In this document: one piece after another, positions 10,641 through 22,985 of the stretch
Position numbering within the stretch: position 1 is the stretch's first letter
How the letters are laid out: the number at the start of each line of letters is the position of its first letter
Origin: Tiliqua scincoides
Taxonomy: Eukaryota > Chordata > Lepidosauria > Squamata > Scincidae
Direction of reading: 5' to 3'
NCBI RefSeq assembly: GCF_035046505.1
Contig: NC_089822.1
Coordinates: forward strand, 106,781,307-106,845,306
Length of the DNA: 64,000 nt
Made by a program: the position numbers and the translations under genes
Notes under the pieces: model-generated
The model's database searches: none
Seen by the model: the letters and a program-made list of their open reading frames with translations, nothing else
Told to the model about the DNA's origin: nothing

Positions 10641-11894
10641 CAGCCCAACCGAACATTAATCTGAGCCAGTGCAGGCCCCTGTGCTGGCTCCTGAGTGTTG
10701 GAAATGTGCTATAAGGCATGTTTGTACTGATTCAAGAGCTGGCAGCACTAGCATGGAGGCCTACGCTGGCTCAGTCGGGCCAGATCCTGATCCTCGTGCT
10801 GGCTGGAGCAGGTAGGATTGTGTTGGGCAGCTCAGAGGATGGGAGGGATTTCTGGGAGTGGAGAGGGGGTGTTTATGGGCAGGGGGAGGGTGGAAAGGGG
10901 AAGATTGGGCCCAGGAGGTGGTGGGATTGGTGGCAGCAACACACACCATATCTTAACCCCCACTCCGAGACTTCGGAGCCCTACACAGGCTGCTTCGATT
11001 TGGACCTGCAAAATAGCTGGCACATATCCAAGTAGCCCCATAGGGCAGGCTGGGATGTTACATGGGGTAAGGGGGATTACCCCAAGGGATTACACCTCCC
11101 TTTACCCCAAAGTGACCTCCAGCAGCTTCCCAACCTGTGTAGAATACAGGTCATTATTATATTTTCTAGGGAAAATGGCAAGCATTGAAATTATGCCCCT
11201 GTCCAAACAGGGAAGGGGAGATCATGGGGTGGGAAGCCAACCCTGTCCATCCCATCAAGTGATTTTATTCAGCAGGCTACACAGAGAAGGGGAGATCATG
11301 GGCAGTTCTGCAAAGAACTACTGCTACTCCTTTCCTACTAGATGGTTGTTCATTAGCAACACCTATTTCAGGTATATGGAAACACCTTGCATCTTGCATT
11401 TTTTCTGCAGGCATTTACCTCGGCTTACTCAGGTCAAAAGCATTGCAGAAATGGCAGGGCTAGGTGCCAAGACCACGTGATCTCCTTGGTGGAAAGTGGG
11501 GTGCAGAAAGCAGAGTGGCTTTGGAAAGCAAACCCAGAGGCTAGACTGTAGTCATAGCTAGTTGGAAGGGAGGGAGGCAGGGCAAGAGAATCAAAGATAC
11601 TTTATCAAGAGAACGGGGGCATTGCAAGACAGCCCCCAAAATGCTGTGCTCACTAGTGCTGTTTATGACAGCCATAAAGCTGCTTATGCCACTCTGGTGG
11701 CGTACAGGGCTGCTGAGACCTGGCATTGGGCCCAGGCCAAGATGCCTGATTGGGGCCCTCTTCCTAAATTTGTCAGTACTGCATAGCTTGCTTTGTCATG
11801 GCCTATGTCCCCTGGAAGCCCGGGCCCCAGGATTTTGCTCCCTGCCCCCTTTCCCTCAGGCTTGGTGGCATATGTGAGGGTTAGGATTGGGCTG
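10641..11894. mobile_element. Long CAATCCTA-type non-autonomous element (boundaries tentative)
   Basis: Left end CAGCCCAACC follows TAA; a matching right end, TTAGGATTGGGCTG, lies at 11881-11894 and is followed by TTA. The interior is G-rich (GGGCAGGGGGAGGGTGG) and holds a TGGGCCCAGGAGG block also seen near 27555. Other insertions or unrelated DNA may lie between these ends. Confidence 0.4.
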
Positions 11895-13047
11895 TTAAAA
11901 TGCCAAATGAACATTTATTCATTTAAATGTTCATTCATCACCATATTCTCTCCCCCCACCCCATTTGAAGATAGTTCCACAACTGCTGTAGAGATTAGTG
12001 TGTGTCAGTGCACATGTGTGATGTTATTTATGCTAATGAATCATTTTACTCTATAAATGTTCACCTTCTTTTGTTTGTGGGGCCATTGCACTTGAGAGGG
12101 CTATGCACCAGTGAAACATGAGGTTGGGTCCACTGCTGTGGTACCTTATAAAGGATGTTCTAGATCAACTGCTGTCATTGATATAAAAGTTGAGTTGGTC
12201 CAAAACCAATTATGTGGGGTGCAGAGCTGTTCACATCCCAGTTCCTTGCTGTTCTAATTGTGTTGTCAAGCAGAGATTTTGGATCAGAGATCAGCATCTG
12301 GGTTGCCTGTACTAATTCATTTCTTGGTGGTTTTTCTAGGCATCTGAGTGGGCACTTGAAAAGCTATTTAGGGGTGTATAACCGTTCACATTCCAGTGCC
12401 CCGTTTTGTTTGCAAATGCACCTCCAGATTGAACAGAGAACTTGAAACTGCTAGGAACCATTTCAGCCTAATGTTCCCCTATTGTATGTCAGGAAGTACT
12501 TTTTCTATCTTTTTATTTAAATTTTTAGCATCCCCTGAGTTCGGTGATTTCATTTAAAGTAAATATGACATTAGCAGGCATTAAACTAATGGCACAGGCA
12601 CCATTTCCTCCCAGAATCCATTATGCCTTCTTTAACTGCCAAGAGGCCCTTCCCCACAGTGCTTCCCTGTTACAGTGGATTCTCAGTGCCATTTATATCC
12701 CCACCTCCCTTGTAACAGAAAGCTAGTCTCATGTTCATGCAAGTGTTTTGGCATGAGGCTGATAGTAGCTATGTGAAAGTGTTGGGTTAGGAGGGAATGG
12801 ATGGATAGCAAAGAGTTCTGAATCTGCATAGTAGAGATCTACATCTTCCTTCACATCTTTTTAATGTATCATTAATGACATGAATCTGAAATGATGAACA
12901 TGCACCCACTTTATGATGCATTTCTAAAAACCCAATTCTATCCACAAGAAACACCAGCATAACACCATATATGCTGGTGCAATCACAGCTGGGCAGTGCA
13001 GAAGCCCCTCCACCAATGATGGATGGTGGAACAACAGCAAGTAAGTT
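11895..13047. other. Intergenic; one possible MITE fragment
   Basis: No gene recognised. About 12930-13040 begins AAAACCCAATTCTATCC and resembles a degraded long-family MITE. Confidence 0.35.
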
Positions 13048-13637
13048 CAGTGGTTCTCCCACATTTAGCTCCAGGACCCACTATTTAGAATGTGAATCTG
13101 TCAGAACCCACAGGAAGTGGTCATGACCGGAAGTGACATCATCAAGCAGGAAAATTTTTAACAATCCTAGGCTGCAATCCTACCCACACTTACCCAGGAG
13201 TAAGTCCCATTTGCATGTTGGCAACCTTCAGTCTCAAAAGATTATGGTATCGCGCTCTGAAAGGTGGTTCTGGAACAGTGTGGCTAGTGTGGCTGAAAAG
13301 GCCGATTCGGGAGTGACAATCCCTTCCACAACGGGAGCAAGTGCAGTCTGTCCCTGGTCTGTCTCCCTGGCTATGGGCCTTCCTTCTTTGCCTCTTTGCC
13401 TCAGTCTGTTGGCCAAGTGTCTCTTAAAACTGGTCCCATTTACTATCGTTGTTAAAAGCATATACATAGCAGCTTGTTAAAAGTAAAGGTATGTAACATT
13501 TCCCCAAATGCAGTCACATACAATGGGAGCTTCAAGTCTAATATATTAAAAATAAAATACTGAAATGAATGGGGACCCCCCTGAAATTGGCTTGCAACCC
13601 ACCTAGTGGGTCCCAACCCACAGTCTGAGAAACACTG
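13048..13637. mobile_element. hAT-type MITE interrupted by a LINE fragment
   Basis: Same element as 7054-7414, with ends CAGTGGTTCTC and TCTGAGAAACACTG. It includes the same foldback-MITE half (about 13167-13212) and is split by the 220-bp insertion at 13213-13432. The shared internal MITE half shows that both copies descend from a composite element. Confidence 0.8.
13213..13432 (-). mobile_element. 5'-truncated LINE 3' end with 9-bp target duplication
   Basis: Flanked by GTCCCATTT at 13204-13212 and 13433-13441; the homologous site at 7209 has it once. On the - strand it encodes a tail of the type SFKRHLANRLRQRGKEGRP, followed by a region resembling the CxxC...H zinc-finger end known from a lizard/fish LINE group, here degraded. 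Related pieces lie at 43430-43485 and 52566-52668. Confidence 0.7.
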
Positions 13638-14321
13638 AAGTATATAGTTGTTATTATTATGTAAAATACACAACAGGAAGAAAGTGCATATGTGCAGCAA
13701 GAAAGTACATATATATACACCATCATAATTATGACACTAATGCTGGGGCAACCCTTCCAAAGAAGATGCCAAAATGGGAAGGAGAAGGGGTGGTGTGAGG
13801 GCGGCACATGGTAGGGACTTAACAGTGCCCCCACACTGATCTACTCACAGCTATCATGGTGAGTGGCCATTGGCAAACCTGTTTTCCATGACCTGTTGTC
13901 CAAGAAGGTTTGCTTACCTCAAGAGAGGCAGCTAAAACTTTCTGTGTGTGTGTGTGAAGAACTTCTGACAGTTGCTGTTTACATATGGATTATTTTATAG
14001 TGATTAGGTGCAGGAGCACCCCTGGTGGATCCACTGCCTGAATTGGGGCAGACACATTGGGGCAGTCTATACAAGCTGCTATGCGTGGTTCTCAGGTTAC
14101 ATTTCTCAGGCCAAAACCTCTTGCGCACACATGCCTGCCCCACCACCACCGCCACTGCTTTCTCCTCACTCTCCTTCTCACTTGCCTGGCTGCTTAGAAA
14201 AGCATCTAAGTGGGCAAGTTGGAGACAAGACAGAGTTGGGCAATTCAGTTTCCTGCCCTTCCTGTTACCTACAAAGTCCCCACAAACTCCCTCTTGCTGC
14301 TGGCAGTCTTGTTTGAAATAG
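13638..14321. other. Intergenic, one short direct-repeat half
   Basis: No gene recognised. Bases 14066-14115 recur at 15717-15768 (see findings). Confidence 0.35.
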
Positions 14322-15290
14322 GATGTGATTGTGAGGAGCTCCAGCAGGATGTCTCCAGACTGGCAGAATGGGCAGCAAAATGGCAGATGCGCTTCAATGT
14401 CAGTAAGTGTAAAGTCATGCACATTGGGGCAAAAAATCAAAACTTTCGATATAGGCTGATGGGTTCTGAGCTGCCTGTGACAGATCAGGAGAGAGATCTT
14501 GGGGTGGTGGTGGACAAATCGATGAAAGTGTCAACTCAATGTGCGGCGGCAGTAAAGAAGGCCAGTTCTATGCTTGGGATCATTAGAAAAGGTTTTGAGA
14601 ACAAAACGGCTAATATTATAATGCCGTTGTACAAATCGATGGCAAGGCCACACCCGGAGTATTTTGTCCAGTTCTGGTCGCCGCATCTCAAAAAAGACAG
14701 AGTGGAAATGGAAAAGGTGCAAAAGAGAGCGACTAAGATGATTACGGGGCTGGGGCACCTTCCTTATGAGGAAAGGCTACGGCGTTTGGGCCTCTTCAGC
14801 CTAGAAAAGAGGCGCCTGAGGGGGGACGTGATTGAGACATACAAAATTATGAATGGGATGGACAGAGTGGATAGAGAGATGCTCTTTACACATAACACCA
14901 GAACCAGGAGACATCCACTAAAATTGAGTGTTGGGAGGGTTAGACCAGACAAAATAAAATATTTCTTTATTCAGCATGTGGTTGGTCTGTGGAACTCCTT
15001 GCCACAGGATGTGGTGATGGCATCTGGCCTGGATGCCTTTAAAAGGGGATTGGACAAGTTTCTGGAGGAAAAATCCATTACGGGTTACAAGCCATGATGT
15101 GAACGTGCAACCTCCTGATTTTAGAAATGGGCTATGTCAGAATGCCAGATGCAAGGGAGGGCACCAGAATGAGGTCTCTTGTATCTGGTGTGCTCCCTGG
15201 GGCATTTGGTGGGCCGCTGTGAGATACAGGAAGCTGGACTAGATGGGCCTATGGCCTGATCCAGTGGGGCTATTCTTATGTTCTTATGAT
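14322..15290 (+). mobile_element. CR1 LINE, 5'-truncated, with open C-terminal coding region
   Basis: An uninterrupted frame ends at 15097 and encodes about 255 residues of the end of the CR1 reverse-transcriptase protein, with CEELQQDVSRLAEWAAKWQM, KCKVMHIGAKNQ, LGVVVD, SMLGIIRKG, EYFVQFWSPHLKKD, RLRRLGLFSLEKRRLRGD and VGLWNSLPQDVV. The catalytic FADD region is upstream of the truncation point and absent. A 3' UTR of about 190 bp follows and ends in ATTCTTATGTTCTTATG, the CR1-type short tandem tail. The lack of stops suggests a fairly recent insertion. Similar copies lie at 25402 and 49273. Confidence 0.92.
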
Positions 15291-17069
15291 GGGCAGAGCA
15301 TGTTGTGAGTGCTCCCAGCATACTCCCCTCAACCAGTTTGTTGCAGCAGGACTGGACAGAGCAAGCAGAGGTTGAATATAGACCTGTAGGTAAGAGGAAT
15401 GAGGCATGGGGAAGCTTCCTTTTCCTTTTTGCCCACCTGATCTTGCTGGGTGGGGCTGCAGAGATGGAGCTGAATGAACTTTTTTCTGATTGCTAGTGGA
15501 AGCAAACAGAATAGGCCTGCTGCTGCTTCTGCTTCCTGATGTTCCACCACCATGTGCACTTGCAATGCACTTGCACGTGCACGTGCAGTTGTAGTGATGG
15601 TTCTGGAGGAAGAGGAGGGCGTGCCCTGATTCTCTGCCCATCGTGGATCAGAGAGCCAACTGAAGTGGCTTGGTGGATGGCAGACCAAAGGGGTGGGGCG
15701 GGTAGATGGAATAGGAGTCTATACTAGCTACTATGCATGGTTCTCATGTTACATTTCTCAGGCCAAGTAGAAAGGGCAGCCCAAACCTTTGCTCAACAAG
15801 TGCCAGTGCATTCGCATCTGTGCTGGTGTTGGGTGTGGTAAAAGCACTGTAAAGCGCTTTTTGATGCCTGAAGAGTAAGTTGCGCTGGCAGGAAGGTCTG
15901 TGCCATCCCATGGGCGGTGGTGGGGCAGTGGGAGGGCGGAATGGAGGGTGGAGGGGCTGTTTCAGGGTGGGGGCGGGTGGGAAGGAGTGGTTCAGGTGGG
16001 AGGGCAGGAGGGGGTGTGGAGGTGGAGGAGGTCTCTGCCATATTCCAGCAGTGTAGCAAGAATATGCGGTCACAGCGCTAAGTTTTGCAGGTGACTGAAT
16101 GCACCATGCAAGCTGCCCCTCCCACTCCCTTTTGGAGCCACTCCAGGCAGCTAGAGCAAAGCAGACATGTCTCCTCTGTTTTGCTCTTGCTGCCCAGAAT
16201 GGTTCCGAAGGGAAGGGGAAGAGGCCACTTGCACCTGCAAAAGTTCAGGTGCCTGCAAAACTTAGTGCTGTGACCTCCCTCTAGCTACACTACTGCCATA
16301 TCCTAACTCCTTCCCCACGCGGGGCTACTTGGTTCTGCGCCAGTGATCAGATGTTCCCTTATCCCTTATCAATTCCACACTGGATACAGTGTGGGCCCAC
16401 CAGCACTGCTATACCAGCATTGGATGGGATTGGGCTATGAGTATCTTCAGTTGTGGACAAAATCTATATTGCACGAACCTGCCCCATTGGTTTTAGGATG
16501 CACTGAGATCACTGAGCATGTAGGAAGAAGTAACTGCCTACGATCTCTGTGTGGTTGTTTTCTTGTCAGGACCCAAAGCCTTGCATTAGCCCCCCCCCCC
16601 ATGGTGCCCCTCAGCCACCTTCTCATGGCTCATTGTGCCCTATCACTGCATCAATGCTGAAGATCCAGGGCTCTGCCTGAGTCCTCTGGTGGGCATGGAC
16701 CATTGGCCAGTGCCGACCTGGTTGACCTCTGGTGCCACCCCTGCTTGGATCTTTGGTTTGACCGACTTTGTTGGATTGGTTGGAGTTTAACTGGTTGGCA
16801 CTGTTCGGTTTAACTGCAACTTATTTGCATTATTTACATCTGAAATCTGAGTTCTGAGCTTTTTCCTGCATATAGACTGTGAAAAACCGTCCCAATACCA
16901 CTCACTTTAGTTGTATCACACAGGGGTCAACTTCACATAGGAAAAAAATGTATGAAGCAACCTTGATTGTTTTAGCTTCCTTTCTTGGTGTAAGAAGGAT
17001 GTGTTGCTGGACAATATTATACCCTGAAGGTAGTTTGACCAAACAGTTTATAAGTAAAGGATGAATGTG
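15291..17069. other. Intergenic, GC-rich stretches, no gene
   Basis: Contains G-rich and C-rich low-complexity parts (15905-16030) and a fragment ending GGATGGGATTGGGCT near 16434 that looks like the end of a long CAATCCTA element. No protein-like frame is recognised. Confidence 0.35.
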
Positions 17070-17232
17070 CAGGGTTGGCCCAAGACCTCCTGTTGCCTGA
17101 GGCAGTATTCAAGGAATGGAAGGAGAAAGAGGAGCAATGGAGGCAGGTAAGTGGACAGAGATTAGCATGCTCCCTCCCAATCTGCTGCCTAAGGCAACAG
17201 CTTCAGTTGGCCTCACAGATGGGCAAATCCTG
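17070..17232. mobile_element. Possible hAT-type MITE, copy 1 of a pair
   Basis: Ends CAGGGTTGGCCCA and TGGGCAAATCCTG are inverted repeats. The interior has GCCTGAGGCAGT and GCCTAAGGCAACAGCTTCAG, shared with 19114-19271. No convincing target duplication is seen. Confidence 0.5.
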
Positions 17233-19113
17233 AGAAGGTAGTTGAAGATTCCTCATCTGATCATATTATCATACATTTTCTTGAGAAACTATCAACTGTA
17301 CTTTGCCTTCCTGATACATTTGATAATCCTAACCTGCTGCATCTTGTTGTCTTTCAAGCATCAGTGCTGACAGTTTAGTGGCCTAGCCAAAACATTAAGG
17401 GCAAAAACAGATGTAACATTAAAAGGGTCCTCCTAGCCAGGGCCCTCAGTCCTGGCATGAGTCTGGCAGTCTCACAGTTTGAATGACAGCCATACCAATG
17501 AATGAATCCCTTCAGCTGTCACCTTTACCGTATCCTCCCTCTCTTTGCTGTCTCTTCTTCTGTTGATATTTAGATTGTAAAGACTTGGGGCAGGGACCTG
17601 TGGTTTTTTGCTGATGTTTTCAGTGAATTGTCACGTGTACTGATGGTCTAACAGCCACAGCAATGTCATAAGCCGTAAACCAGTTGAGCAGGATAACCTG
17701 AGTTTAAGCTGATCTTGGTTTTTACTTTAGGTTTGTGTGTTTGTGGTTGTGATGTCGTTTCTTATATGATCCTGCAAATGCTTCCTCTCTCTCTTTCCCT
17801 CCATACTGCAAGGAAGGAAAGGAATGATGTGTCATCCAGGTCTGATGCCTTTTTTAATTTAAAAAAAAAAATCATCTGTAGCGAGGTGGTTCTTTCTATT
17901 GCCGAATAAAAGCCGTCATACAGCATGAAAGGGTTGCATGTGCTGAAATGTAGCCCAAGGATATGTGTTATTATCCCTCCCCTCTTGACCAGCAGGGTCT
18001 CAGCTCTCTCTCCCTTTCAGCCTTTTGTTTGAACAGATGGGATTGGAGAACAGAGGGAAAGAATAGCAGTCTCTTCTCATTAACTCTCCCAGTACACAAA
18101 CACAGACCTGAGCACAGGGGACCCAGAAAACAGGGCTGCTTTCACTCCACACCAATTGAGACCATATGTACCCGTGTAGAAAAGAAAGACAGAAGATGCA
18201 CAAACCGGAGACATTTACCTAAGAGGGCTCCTCTATTTTCCTGTCAAATAATAACCATTAATTTCTTTCACTTTATGCATCCATCAAGTCCCAAAAACAA
18301 AACATGTCCCATGCACAAGAGCTCCGAATTGATTTTGCCTTGGCTGGGTGACAGCCGTGCTTCAGTCTTACAAACCTGTGAGCACCAAGGATTTCTTGTA
18401 GGGTCTTTTGAATAGTCCAAGCTGCATTAGAAGGATAGGAAAAAAATCAGAAATGACAGAGGGAGTATCTGGAGATGAAGAATCTCTTCTAATAGTGACC
18501 ACTTCTTCATGTTTGATTCAATGTGGGTGCTCACATGTGAAAGGATGGGGGAAAATCACCTGCCTTGTTTGCAGCATGGACCTTCCCTGAACCACAGCAC
18601 TGGCAAGGCTTCTGATAACTGGTTTGGTTGTGCATTAAAATGTCACCTCAAACTGAAGAACTTGTTATGAGAGTCACCAATGCTTCACTATACACTCCAG
18701 GTCACATTCCAGTTCACTGTCATCTGTATCTTTCCTCTTACTCATTCCTCTTCTTCCTGTAGTTTCATTACAAGTTTTGAAGTCTACTTATTATTTTAAA
18801 ACTGGTAGGCCACTTTTTGCTTTGGGTGGATCTCCATAAAATCATACATGTGGGAGGGGAAAGGTGGGATGTAAATGTTATCAATAACTATAGAAATAGC
18901 TTGCCTCGAAATAATAACAGATCAATAACAGTCATGCTGCATTCTTGCACACTGTAAGGAGATTGCACAAAACCTCCAATGCTGAGAGCCCTTCCATTTC
19001 AATGTTCAGCAGTCCTGAAAGCACAGAAAAACCAGCAGGTCTTTAAACACCATCTAAAAATTTAAAGTTCATGCCATTTGCATCATGTCACTTTTTCATC
19101 TCTGGGTAGTTGT
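17233..19113. other. Intergenic, mostly unique, nothing recognised
   Basis: No gene is supported; a 150-codon open frame at 17963-18415 has no recognisable domain or coding character. A short L2-like tail may lie near 18790-18890. Confidence 0.35.
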
Positions 19114-19271
19114 CAAGACCCAAGACCTTCTAACACCTGAGGCAGTGTTCCAAATGTTGCCCCCACCAGCCTCTGCTCCTCCTATTGGGTGGGGAAGAGA
19201 GGTGGACACCCTCTGGCAATCCGCTACGTGAGGCCACTGCTTCAGCTAACTTCATGGATTGGCCAGCCTTG
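19114..19271. mobile_element. Possible hAT-type MITE, copy 2 of a pair
   Basis: Shares ACCTGAGGCAGTGTTC and GAGGCCACTGCTTCAGCT with 17070-17232; the right end GGCCAGCCTTG matches the left end of the other copy in inverse. Confidence 0.45.
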
Positions 19272-19689
19272 ATTTTGCTTCCCAACTCTTATTCATTATT
19301 CCTTTCTGCTTTTTTCTCTCAGCTTCTCACTCTTATTCTTAGTGACTTTAGTTATCATGATTTTCTTCATGATTATTCAGTTCAAGTTTTTCTGGCTAGT
19401 TTTGATGTTCTTTATGATGCTAATGTTCTTCATTCTGATTCTCTAAAACTCTCTGCTCAATGTATGTTAGATCCTAAGTTCTGCTTGCTGCTTAATTTTT
19501 TTTATTTTCTCTTACAGATTATCCTTTTATCCAATTTAAAGTTTTGCAGCATTATAGTTCTCCCATGTCTTATCTTTCTTCTCACAATGTTCACAATCCT
19601 TTTCATTCTGTTTTTCCCACCTTCTTCACCCTACAGGAACTGTGCTTACCAAAGATTTTGTTGTTTTGTTTTATTTGCCCCTGGAGTTA

Positions 19690-19925
19690 CTTTTTCAAGT
19701 GGTGCTCCTCTTACAGTTAGCATGGGAAAGTAACTGTCTTTATTTACCCCATCTTTTCCAGGGGCTGTTAGCTGATATTTCTTCTGCATTTTTTTAGATT
19801 TATGAGCCCTTTTGGGGTAGGGGGCCATTTAATTATTTGATTTTCTCTGTAAATCATTTTGTGAATTTTTTTTTTATTGAAAAGTATTACATAAATATCC
19901 TTAATAAATAATAGTATTTTTATAA
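19690..19925 (+). repeat. AAT-tailed retroposon family, + strand copy
   Basis: Order of blocks as in 61022-61291: TTTTTCAAGTGGTGCTCCTC, TTTTTAGATTTATGAGCCC, TTTTGTGAATTTTTTTTT, then an AATAAATAATA tail. Confidence 0.65.
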
Positions 19926-20604
19926 TAACAAAATAATAAAATTATGGATATTCATAATTTTAAAAAAATGAACTGAAAAAATAACAAAATACAGAGATTG
20001 ACACATAGAAATTGAAAGGTTGTGGCAGAAGAAGACCTGAGTAATCCCAATGGTGATTGGCACCCTCAGTGCAATTCCAAAACACCTTGGAGAGCACCTA
20101 ACAATAGAGGGGCCACAGAAATTACCATCTACCAACTACAAAAAGCAGCTTTACTGGCTACAGCTTACACGTTGGATGTTGTGATGATATTTATAACATA
20201 AAAATACCTAAGTCAGGCATCTCAAGTCCTTGGGCAGGACACGATGTCTGGATAGAACAAACCAGTCGATAATACCTCTGACTGTTCGAAAATCAATACT
20301 AATAATATGTATTTAAGGTTATCCCTTAAATTTCCCTTGCCAAGGTAAATGCCCAAAGCAGCATGTCCATAGAAAGTAGTTTAAACATACAATATATAAA
20401 AATAGTCAGGGGTCTACAGAATCAAATTAGCATATATACCCAGGCTGGAAACAATAAATAGCATTTGTGAAAAAGCAAAAAGAGCAGCAAATAATATACA
20501 ATAAACAGGAACTGGAGGCCCAACTCTAAAACCATCAATTAAAAGCTAAATAAAAATGTTTTTAGACCTTGCCAAAAAGCTGTCAGGGTAAGGATAGTTC
20601 TTAA
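19926..20604. other. Intergenic, AT-rich, nothing recognised
   Basis: Possible old LINE debris, but no diagnostic block. Confidence 0.3.
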
Positions 20605-22115
20605 CAGCCCAATCCTATCCCTGGCAGCTCTGCCGGGTGCAGTAGCACCAAAATGACTACTGCTGTATCCAACAGCACTGCTGGGGCCACCAGAGGTCTC
20701 TTTAGGGGACTTTCATTCCTTTCCCCAAAGGAAAGCCCCAAGTCCCACAGTGCGGCTTTTCAAGTCTGCACTGGCTGTTTTGCTGGCACAGGCTTGAGAG
20801 CTTCTGTGTCAGGCTTTGTAGCCTGACATGAAGGATAGGATACAGCAGAACCTCCCGCCCTGGTTCCTCTCCCCACCCCAACCTTCCCCACCCTGGAATG
20901 CCTCCCCCACCCCAAAAAACTTTATTGCCACCCAGAATTCTTCCCTTGCTCTGGGCAGCATCTGTCCGGCATTGAACTCAGCATTGACTGGTGCTGGGCC
21001 TGTGCTTATCACACTCTGGGTGCCATAAACGTGCTTTATGGCACATTTATCATCATCATCATCACAGCCTTTATTGGCATATAACAAATAAACAAAGTAA
21101 AACAACACAAAAATTATTACAATTACTAAAAGGGTAAACATAATGAGGCAGGGAGGAGGAGGAGGGAAATAATCCAAAAATAAAGGAGGAAAAAGAAAAA
21201 GTAAAAGACAATTTTTAGGAAGGGGGGAAAGTTTTAATAATTTGGGATAAAAAACTAGCAACTGCTATAGTAATATTTACTTGATTATCACGAAGCAGAA
21301 CAAAAAGGGGATCAATAAATGGACAGGCAGAATGACACAAAAAGGGCTCCAAATACAGCTTTTGGAGTGTACAGTGCATTGATCAGAATATGCTCAAGTG
21401 TGTCTGGTTCGAGATGACAAAAGGTGCATAATCTGAGGTTCCGAGAAATATGGGAAAATCTACCAAGGTGATACAAAGAAGAGAAAATGTTGAAAGGCGC
21501 AAGCATAAAAGCCCTTCGAAGGGAGGGATTTATTAGGATAACAAAATATTTAGATGACTGACCTGGTAAGGGACAGTGATAAAAAAAAAGAGAACATACT
21601 GGATTAAGATCAGCGGAAAGAGAGGCAAATTCAGCTTCCCAGAGCCTAGATCGAATAAGCTTGTAAGCACTGTTGACATCAAGATCCGCTAAAGATTCCA
21701 AAGAAAGATCTAGGGAATTCAATTTAGAGTCAATTTTTAGAAACCAGCTGGACAAAAAAGGGTCTCTTAGCAGGTCATTAAGAAGGGAATCTGATGGAAG
21801 TGACAGATGGAAGTGGAGCCAGAATTTAAACGTTACAGCCCATGCAGTAGTTGAAGGAAGGTGAACTCCTAACTCAAGAGCCAGTGTTGCTAACCTGATG
21901 GAGTTTGGGACTCTGAGAATCCTCCTAAAAAAAAACAGCCGCAACTCGGTCCAGGGTACTATTGGCTGCCATAACCCATATGGAAACTCCATATAATAGT
22001 TGGGACACAATCTTAGCTCTGAAGATCTGCAGAGCGGCCTTTATGGCACATTTATGACATCCGGTGCTAACACTGGAGTTCAGCACCATTGCAATGATCC
22101 TTTGGGGTTGGACTC
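20605..22115. mobile_element. Long CAATCCTA-type element split by a LINE
   Basis: Left end CAGCCCAATCCTATCC preceded by TTAA; right end GGGGTTGGACTC followed by TAA. The interior GGCACAGGCTTGAGAGC and GTGCCATAAACGTGC resembles the long forms at 34198 and 45506. It is interrupted by a LINE (21051-22038), leaving about 500 bp of its own sequence. Confidence 0.55.
21051..22038 (-). mobile_element. Non-LTR retrotransposon fragment with 17-bp target duplication
   Basis: CTTTATGGCACATTTAT occurs at both 21034-21050 and 22039-22055. The element is on the - strand: its 3' end at the left has a TGATGATGATGA tail preceded by ATGCCAATAAAGGCTG. The - strand frame 22010-21312 has LELGVHLPSTTAWAV and a Cys-rich LRLCTFCHLEPDTLEHIL, the C-terminal zinc-like motif of several non-LTR clades; an upstream frame has KIVSQLLYGVSIW. 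It differs from CR1. I cannot fix the clade (I/Vingi/R1-like possible). Confidence 0.8.
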
Positions 22116-22806
22116 TAAATCCCCTGACAGGGAGTTCCATATCTGTAGCGCCACTACAGAGAAAGTTCACTGTTGTGCCGCCATTGCCTTAACCTGGTGG
22201 CATGTACAAGAGATCTTCTTCAGGATCTGTGTCTATTCAGTACCATGGAACATGCTATGCATTTGTTGTCCTTTCATTCTTTAGGCCTTCCTGGTTCTGT
22301 TCTTCCTTGTTTTCAGTCTTATCTTAATAACTTTTTCCCCATTCCCTTTTTGTCTTCTGTAGTTGTCGTTCCTTAAGGTTATATCCTATTTTTTTTAAAT
22401 ATTCTTCATTTTTGTTCCCTTATTTCTTCATTTAAATTACAATATCATTTTTACGCATATGGTATTTAGTTGCATTTACCTATTCCATTTCCCTGTTCTG
22501 TTTCTGCAACTATTTCCTCGTGGAGGTCCAGCCATAAATTGAAAGTCAATATGCAGACAGCGAAATTGATTGTTTTTCTTCCGAAACCTGCTGCTTCTAT
22601 TCCACTGTATTTGGGTGATTTTATAATTCATTTTACACACCAAGTTTGCAGTCTAGGAGTTAGTTTTGACAGTTCTCATCCTTTTGTCCCTCAGATTTCT
22701 TAGTAGAACATGCCCATTTTTTCTTCACAATATTTGATCCTTTTACAGTTACCATCTTGGCTGGTAAGAACCTCTCATTATTTCTAGAATTGATTGTTAT
22801 ATTATT
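22116..22806. other. Intergenic, nothing recognised
   Basis: T-rich unique sequence; no feature supported. Confidence 0.3.
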
Positions 22807-22985
22807 TTACTTGGGCTGCAATCCTAAGCAAACTTATCTGGGAGTAAGCCCCATTGAATAGAATTGGACTTAGAGCACAATTCTACCGTTGTCTTCAGCC
22901 ACTGCAAGTCCCTCACGCAGGCCCAGAAGTGTCGCAAAAGTGCTGTAAGGAACATTTGTTCCTCCTTGTGAGCAGGCTGTGACAC
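22807..22985. repeat. MITE half-copy joined to a long-family fragment
   Basis: GGGCTGCAATCCTAAGC and CTGGGAGTAAGCCCCATTG identify one arm of the short MITE (to about 22875). It is followed by a piece with AGTGCTGTAAGGAACATTTG, similar to the interior of the element at 45506. Confidence 0.55.

Noticed and set aside
17963-18415. 150-codon open reading frame in the intergenic region
   Set aside because: No recognisable domain, no coding-like composition, and no splice or promoter context; expected by chance in 64 kb.
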